Below, piece after piece: positions 7,268 to 10,381 of a stretch of DNA of 10,381 nucleotides. This DNA comes from Methanomassiliicoccaceae archaeon UBA113. Its GTDB lineage: Archaea; Thermoplasmatota; Thermoplasmata; Methanomassiliicoccales; Methanomethylophilaceae. The translations under genes and the position numbers were made by a program. Location: positions 1 to 10,381 of the forward strand of contig DAXB01000028.1 of the NCBI GenBank assembly GCA_002506175.1, given 5' to 3'. Each line of letters begins with the position of its first letter. Positions within the stretch are counted from its first letter, which is position 1. Under the pieces are notes generated by a model that saw only the letters and a list, made by a program, of their open reading frames with translations, made no database searches and was not told the origin of the DNA.

Positions 7268-8414
7268 CGGCTGCCTCCTTCTTCTTGAATCTGGAGAGTA
7301 TGTCCACGGATTTTCCCGTATCGTATTTGTACCATGACGATACGGCGTAATACATGGCCAATATCTTGGCCACAGCGACCAGGTATTCTATCAGCTCGGC
7401 CTCCTCCCAGAACGGTTCCACGATTAGGATTAATGCAAGTAGCAGGGCCGTGATGCCGATAAGGTATTCCTTCCCATTCAACATGCATGCGACCGCAGGC
7501 AGGAGCATCAGTCCGAACAGGATGTTCAGGAGATGGGGGCTTGTTCCGCACACGGATACGCATAGTGCACCTGTGAGGGATGACAGTCCGATGATGAGCA
7601 TCAACGATCCCTCCCCTACGATCTTGTTCCTCAGGGCATACATGCCGAACGCCATCGTCATGGTACCGAGCAATATCTTCATGTACAGATAGCTGGCACC
7701 GGAACCGCTGGGGTCTGCGATGTTGATACCGATAAGGAACGACAGGTTAGCGAAGATCAGGGTTCCTGCCGTCATGATGAAGACCTCCGGGAACTCGTGC
7801 CTCTCTATATTGGCCACTGTGGACTCATGAAGGCTGAGCTTGGACCTTATGCCGACCATCGAAACGCTGCCCATGACGATGAGTATTGCTCCTATCACGG
7901 TCAGGATCAGTCCGGTTACCAGCTGGGTCCATACAACCGCTGCTATCAGGGCTATTGCGAACCCGAATGACGAGAAGGACATGACGTACTCTTCCCTTGA
8001 GTAGAATATTACGCCTGACACCACCAGCCCCATCATCAGGAGAAGCATCGAAGGAACGATTTTTGCTTCAGGGACCACAAGGATGATACCCATGATGATC
8101 CCTATGAATCCGGCTAGGAGGAATAGGATTCCCTCGGTCAGGATGCATTGTCTGATGGAGTTGAAAGCCAGGATCATAAGCATGAAAGACATGATTATGA
8201 TGAAAGTGCCTACGACATCCATCTCCTCATAGAACAGGTTCAGGACGAAGTTGGTGCAGTGGATTCCAAGGGACAGCACTATGATTCCCAGTATGATGAC
8301 CGGGATAACGGGAACATTGGATTTCCTAGAATATTCTAGCAGTTCGTCGAATCTCTCATTGTCATGGGGGTCGGTCGTGTCTGTCCCTCCACTCTCGTGT
8401 TGTCTTGCAACCAT
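7260..8414 (-). CDS. Polytopic membrane protein, first gene of a three-paralogue cluster
   Basis: This 384-residue protein leads the operon of three paralogues. It has a soluble, charged N-terminal segment of about 34 residues (HESGGTDTTDPHDNERFDELLEYSRK) that the other two lack, then about 12 membrane helices in two halves. The signatures are E94-G95 (ILTEGIL) with Y143 (SREEY), and E268-G269 (KIVGEGS) with Y317 (NGKEY), both spaced exactly 49 residues. A polar loop at about 189-210 links the halves. The protein ends with YYAVSSW (355-361) and a Lys-rich tail. The ATG at 8414 is the first possible start, because an in-frame TGA lies two codons upstream. It ends in TAA, the only non-TGA stop among the complete genes here. 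Transport, sensing or envelope maintenance are all possible, and nothing in the sequence decides between them. Confidence 0.85.
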   Translation of the reverse strand: MVARQHESGGTDTTDPHDNERFDELLEYSRKSNVPVIPVIILGIIVLSLGIHCTNFVLNLFYEEMDVVGTFIIIMSFMLMILAFNSIRQCILTEGILFLLAGFIGIIMGIILVVPEAKIVPSMLLLMMGLVVSGVIFYSREEYVMSFSSFGFAIALIAAVVWTQLVTGLILTVIGAILIVMGSVSMVGIRSKLSLHESTVANIERHEFPEVFIMTAGTLIFANLSFLIGINIADPSGSGASYLYMKILLGTMTMAFGMYALRNKIVGEGSLMLIIGLSSLTGALCVSVCGTSPHLLNILFGLMLLPAVACMLNGKEYLIGITALLLALILIVEPFWEEAELIEYLVAVAKILAMYYAVSSWYKYDTGKSVDILSRFKKKEAADE

Positions 8415-8423
8415 CCATCATCT

Positions 8424-8454
8424 TGTACAAATAAATCTGGACAACTTTATTTAG
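8424..8454 (-). promoter_or_regulatory. Promoter of the three-gene membrane-protein cluster
   Basis: On the minus strand CTAAATAAAG (plus-strand 8445-8454) fits an archaeal TATA box centred about 35 bases upstream of the ATG at 8414. This predicts a transcript start near 8424 and a leader of about 10 bases. Only a weak purine-rich GATGATGG precedes the start. The cluster can therefore be transcribed independently of purP. Confidence 0.5.
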
Positions 8455-8471
8455 ATGATGAATAGAAATGA

Positions 8472-8489
8472 GGCGGGGTCTCCCCCGTC
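8472..8489 (-). terminator. GC-rich hairpin after the purP / anchored-protein unit
   Basis: Bases 8472-8478 (GGCGGGG) pair with 8483-8489 (CCCCGTC), including one G-T pair, around a 4-base loop. On the minus strand the hairpin comes 9 bases after the TGA at 8501-8499 and is followed by a T-rich stretch (TCATTTCTATTCATC). It lies between the 3' end of one unit and the promoter of the next, so it is a probable terminator or attenuator. The T-run is interrupted, so leakage into the membrane-protein genes is possible. Confidence 0.5.
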
Positions 8490-8498
8490 GGAATGGTT

Positions 8499-9110
8499 TC
8501 ACTCTTTCTTCTTCTTGGAAGCCAGATATTTCTGCCTCTCGGTCGAACCGCCTGAGGATCTCTTCTCAGCCTTGGGCTGTGATGCCACTTCGCGCTCCGC
8601 TTGCTTCATGGCCTCGACCTGCTCGAATGTCAGGGTGTTCTTGGCCTTCGGTGTGCGGGACTTGAATAGAACGAGTGCTGCTATCAAGATCGCAATCACT
8701 ATGATGACCGCATAGACTGTCCAGTTGCTCCAGAATCCTGCATCGAACTTGACTGTGATGTTGAATCCTTTGATCTCCGGGTCGCTGAATGTGAAGTTTA
8801 GCGTCTTGGTTCCCGAGTTGGGTCCGATCGGAACGTATACAGTCTCTTTCTGACCTCCGGTGGAGTTGAAGGTGTAGATGTTCTCGAACATAACCTCGCC
8901 GGTTGCGGCATCGGTTACCGTGATGGTCACGGGTTTGGACACGTCAGACACGTAGTTGATTGCGACGATCCCTCCGTTGTTGGCATCCAATGTTATTTTG
9001 TATGATTCCGGCTGAACCGATATCGCTCCATCATCGGATTCCATGGGCACTGCTAACGCGATTGCCATGGCGAGGACGAGCACTGCTGCCAATACTGCTT
9101 TCATCTTCAT
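8499..9110 (-). CDS. Secreted, C-terminally anchored small membrane protein
   Basis: This 203-residue protein has an N-terminal signal peptide (residues 1 to about 21: MKMK, a long Ala/Val/Leu core, then AVP). A beta-rich extracytoplasmic domain (about 25-128) carries four N-glycosylation sequons (N82, N105, N117, N129). One membrane helix (about 131-150) follows, then a polar, highly basic cytoplasmic tail of about 50 residues ending in KKKKE. I recognise no named family. The start is the ATG at 9110, which overlaps the purP stop as ATGA and has a purine-rich GAGGAGATC upstream. The frame stays open up to 9431, but that extension lies inside purP and would bury the signal peptide. The short Ig-like ectodomain with a charged tail suggests an envelope or adaptor role. 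A link to the adjacent membrane-protein cluster is inference from proximity only. Confidence 0.85.
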   Translation of the reverse strand: MKMKAVLAAVLVLAMAIALAVPMESDDGAISVQPESYKITLDANNGGIVAINYVSDVSKPVTITVTDAATGEVMFENIYTFNSTGGQKETVYVPIGPNSGTKTLNFTFSDPEIKGFNITVKFDAGFWSNWTVYAVIIVIAILIAALVLFKSRTPKAKNTLTFEQVEAMKQAEREVASQPKAEKRSSGGSTERQKYLASKKKKE

Positions 9111-10273
9111 GTTATGATCTCCTCTACGCGCTCTTCGTCGATTGCTCTTCTGATCTCCATGGCAAGTCTCTTTCCGGAGGACATCTCCTGCCTCCAGAGG
9201 GAGTTTCCATAGGGGTGTCCGACGGACATGTGGACGTTCGTTCCGCCTCCGATACGGGGTGCGACATCGTAGATGTGGAAGTGAAGGTCCTTGTCGACGC
9301 ATGTCTGGAGGCAGAACGGCCCGATGATTCCGGGGTCGTAGAACTTCTTCGTTGCCGCGACATATTTCTCTGCCATCTCGAATGCTTTGGGCAGGAGGGA
9401 TTCCCTCAGTGTTGCCGAGTTGTGTCCGCATACGGTGTACTCGGGGATGATTCCGTCATTCTCGAGCTCGACCTGTTGCTTTCCGGGGAGCCTGCAGTAT
9501 CCGTCCAGGGATGACTCGAATCTCCAGTCGATTCCGAGGAGTTCCAGTTTCTCGCCCTTCTCCTCCAGCGGGGAGTAGAAGAAGTCGAGGTTGAACACGG
9601 GGCCGATGATATACTGCTCCATCCTTGCATCCTTGAGGAAATCAGGTTCGATGACACCCTGTTTGATAAGCTCTGTGGACTTCTCCACGAACTGGTCGTA
9701 ATCTTTAGCTGTGAAGAATCCTCTCTCGAGCTTCTTCACCTTGTGGTGAACCTTGATGATCGTGAGTCCGTCTATATCCTCGGGTTTCTCGACTTTCTTC
9801 GGGAACGGGAGTCCGGCCTCATTGAGGATCCAGTAGTAATCTTTGGGGTCACCCCTCTCCTCGGACCTGAGCAGGTTCCTGCTTCCGACCATAGGCATCT
9901 TGAAGTCATTCTCGACTGCATCAATTCCACAATAGGACACGAATGACCTGTTAGGCACGAAGAGGACGTTGTTCTTCAGAAGGCTGTCCTGCACATCAGG
10001 TTTCAGAATGCTGCTGTATTTATCGAGGATGACGGTCTCGTCGACCGATCCCCTGATGACATTGCCCTGGGCGTCCCTCTGAGTCTTCCAATACCTGGAG
10101 AACGGCGAGTCCCTGCCTTCCTGGCAGATGGCGACTGTCTTGAATCCCATAGATGTCGCGCCGTCGCAGGTATCGAGTCCAGAGTGGGAACCGACTACTC
10201 CGATCTTGGCTTCCTTGAGATTGATTTTCTCCAGGTTTCCAAGAACCTCGTCTCTGCTGATCATGTTATTCAC
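9107..10273 (-). CDS. purP: PurP, formaminoimidazole-carboxamide ribonucleotide (FAICAR) synthetase family
   Basis: PurP is the archaeal ATP-grasp enzyme that uses formate and ATP to convert AICAR to FAICAR late in purine synthesis. The 388 residues fit the family. Near the N terminus GSHSGLDTCDGAT (29-41) matches the signature I recall (GSHSAL...DGAK). The ATP-grasp core follows, and YDVAPRIGGGTNVH (335-348) matches the C-terminal region with a conserved Arg and GGTN. Two departures stand out. The loop after IIK (174) reads VHHKVKKLERGFF rather than the glycine-rich FPGARGGRGYF type, keeping only R184-G185. The motif I recall as FEISARI has Asp (D336) in place of Glu. It may be a second-clade PurP paralogue. 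The start is GTG at 10273 or ATG at 10264. GAGGT is three bases before the GTG and 12 before the ATG, so neither spacing decides it. The stop overlaps the next gene. Confidence 0.9.
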   Translation of the reverse strand: MNNMISRDEVLGNLEKINLKEAKIGVVGSHSGLDTCDGATSMGFKTVAICQEGRDSPFSRYWKTQRDAQGNVIRGSVDETVILDKYSSILKPDVQDSLLKNNVLFVPNRSFVSYCGIDAVENDFKMPMVGSRNLLRSEERGDPKDYYWILNEAGLPFPKKVEKPEDIDGLTIIKVHHKVKKLERGFFTAKDYDQFVEKSTELIKQGVIEPDFLKDARMEQYIIGPVFNLDFFYSPLEEKGEKLELLGIDWRFESSLDGYCRLPGKQQVELENDGIIPEYTVCGHNSATLRESLLPKAFEMAEKYVAATKKFYDPGIIGPFCLQTCVDKDLHFHIYDVAPRIGGGTNVHMSVGHPYGNSLWRQEMSSGKRLAMEIRRAIDEERVEEIIT

Positions 10274-10297
10274 TGGACCTCTATACGCGCGTGAAGT

Positions 10298-10309
10298 AAT
10301 ATAATAATC
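10298..10309. promoter_or_regulatory. Shared TATA-like block of a divergent promoter
   Basis: TAATATAATAAT reads as a TATA-like element on both strands. Its centre is about 30 bases from the purP GTG (minus strand) and about 28 bases from the ATG at 10332 (plus strand). That is the distance expected for near-leaderless transcripts in either direction. No second AT-rich element is seen in the 58-base gap, so one block seems to serve both genes. Confidence 0.55.
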
Positions 10310-10331
10310 GGTTCGCGGATAGGTCGGGACG

Positions 10332-10381
10332 ATGCGTACTGAATTGAAAGCAGTGGAAGAACACCGCCCCTTAAAATTTGA
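10332..10381 (+). CDS. Start of a divergent gene, truncated by the window edge
   Basis: An ATG at 10332 is preceded by AGGTCGGGACG (AGGTC is a possible ribosome binding site) and opens MRTELKAVEEHRPLKF before the window ends. It is the only sensible plus-strand start after the divergent promoter, and the frame is still open at the edge. Sixteen codons are too few to assign a family. Its promoter arrangement suggests coordinated expression with purP. Confidence 0.45.
   Translation, partial: MRTELKAVEEHRPLKF

Noticed and set aside
8499..9431. A 310-residue minus-strand frame beginning at 9431
   Set aside because: The first 107 codons overlap purP in another frame and look like shadow sequence. 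A clear signal peptide starts at the ATG at 9110, which has a ribosome binding site and an ATGA overlap, so the gene is 203 residues.
1..10381. CRISPR array, insertion sequence, integrase, attachment site or RNA gene
   Set aside because: I found no regularly spaced direct repeats, transposase or integrase motifs, terminal repeats with target duplications, or tRNA/rRNA signatures. The only direct repeats are the surface-protein module and the paralogue stretch.

Overview
The window looks like a chromosomal segment of a euryarchaeal methanogen-type archaeon. The evidence is an archaeal/eukaryotic-type release factor aRF1 (NIKS and GGQ motifs), the archaea-specific purine enzyme PurP, AT-rich TATA-like elements about 28-35 bases upstream of several starts, and GGAGGTGATC-like ribosome binding sites. 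The moderate base composition, the adhesin-like surface protein and the absence of any TAG stop among nine complete 3' ends fit a gut or rumen member of the Methanomassiliicoccales. That placement is an inference and is not proven by the window.

Layout. (1) Bases 1-1154, plus strand: the 3' part of a large repeat-bearing surface protein ending in a membrane anchor. (2) Bases 1155-1438: a non-coding gap with a strong 12-bp hairpin, a second inverted repeat, two abutting 10-bp palindromes and a TATA-like promoter. (3) Bases 1439-4937, plus strand: a tight translation operon of prf1 (aRF1), argS (arginyl-tRNA synthetase) and a GNAT acetyltransferase, ended by a hairpin plus T-run. (4) Bases 4974-8414, minus strand: three tandem, overlapping genes for paralogous polytopic membrane proteins of about 375-389 residues, driven by their own promoter near 8449. 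(5) Bases 8499-10273, minus strand: purP and, overlapping it by 4 bases, a small secreted membrane-anchored protein. (6) A single AT block at 10298-10309 lies symmetrically between purP and the first 16 codons of a divergent gene that runs off the window.

How the genes fit together. The plus-strand operon couples translation termination, tRNA charging and probably protein or small-molecule acetylation. PurP makes FAICAR in purine synthesis, but its glycine-rich ATP-loop region departs from the pattern I recall for the family, so it may be a divergent paralogue. The most novel-looking part is the three-gene membrane cluster. Each protein appears to be an internal duplication of a six-helix module. 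All six modules carry a Glu (followed by Gly in five) and, in five of six, a Tyr exactly 49 residues later. Its function is unknown. The neighbouring secreted anchored protein could be a partner, but only proximity supports that.
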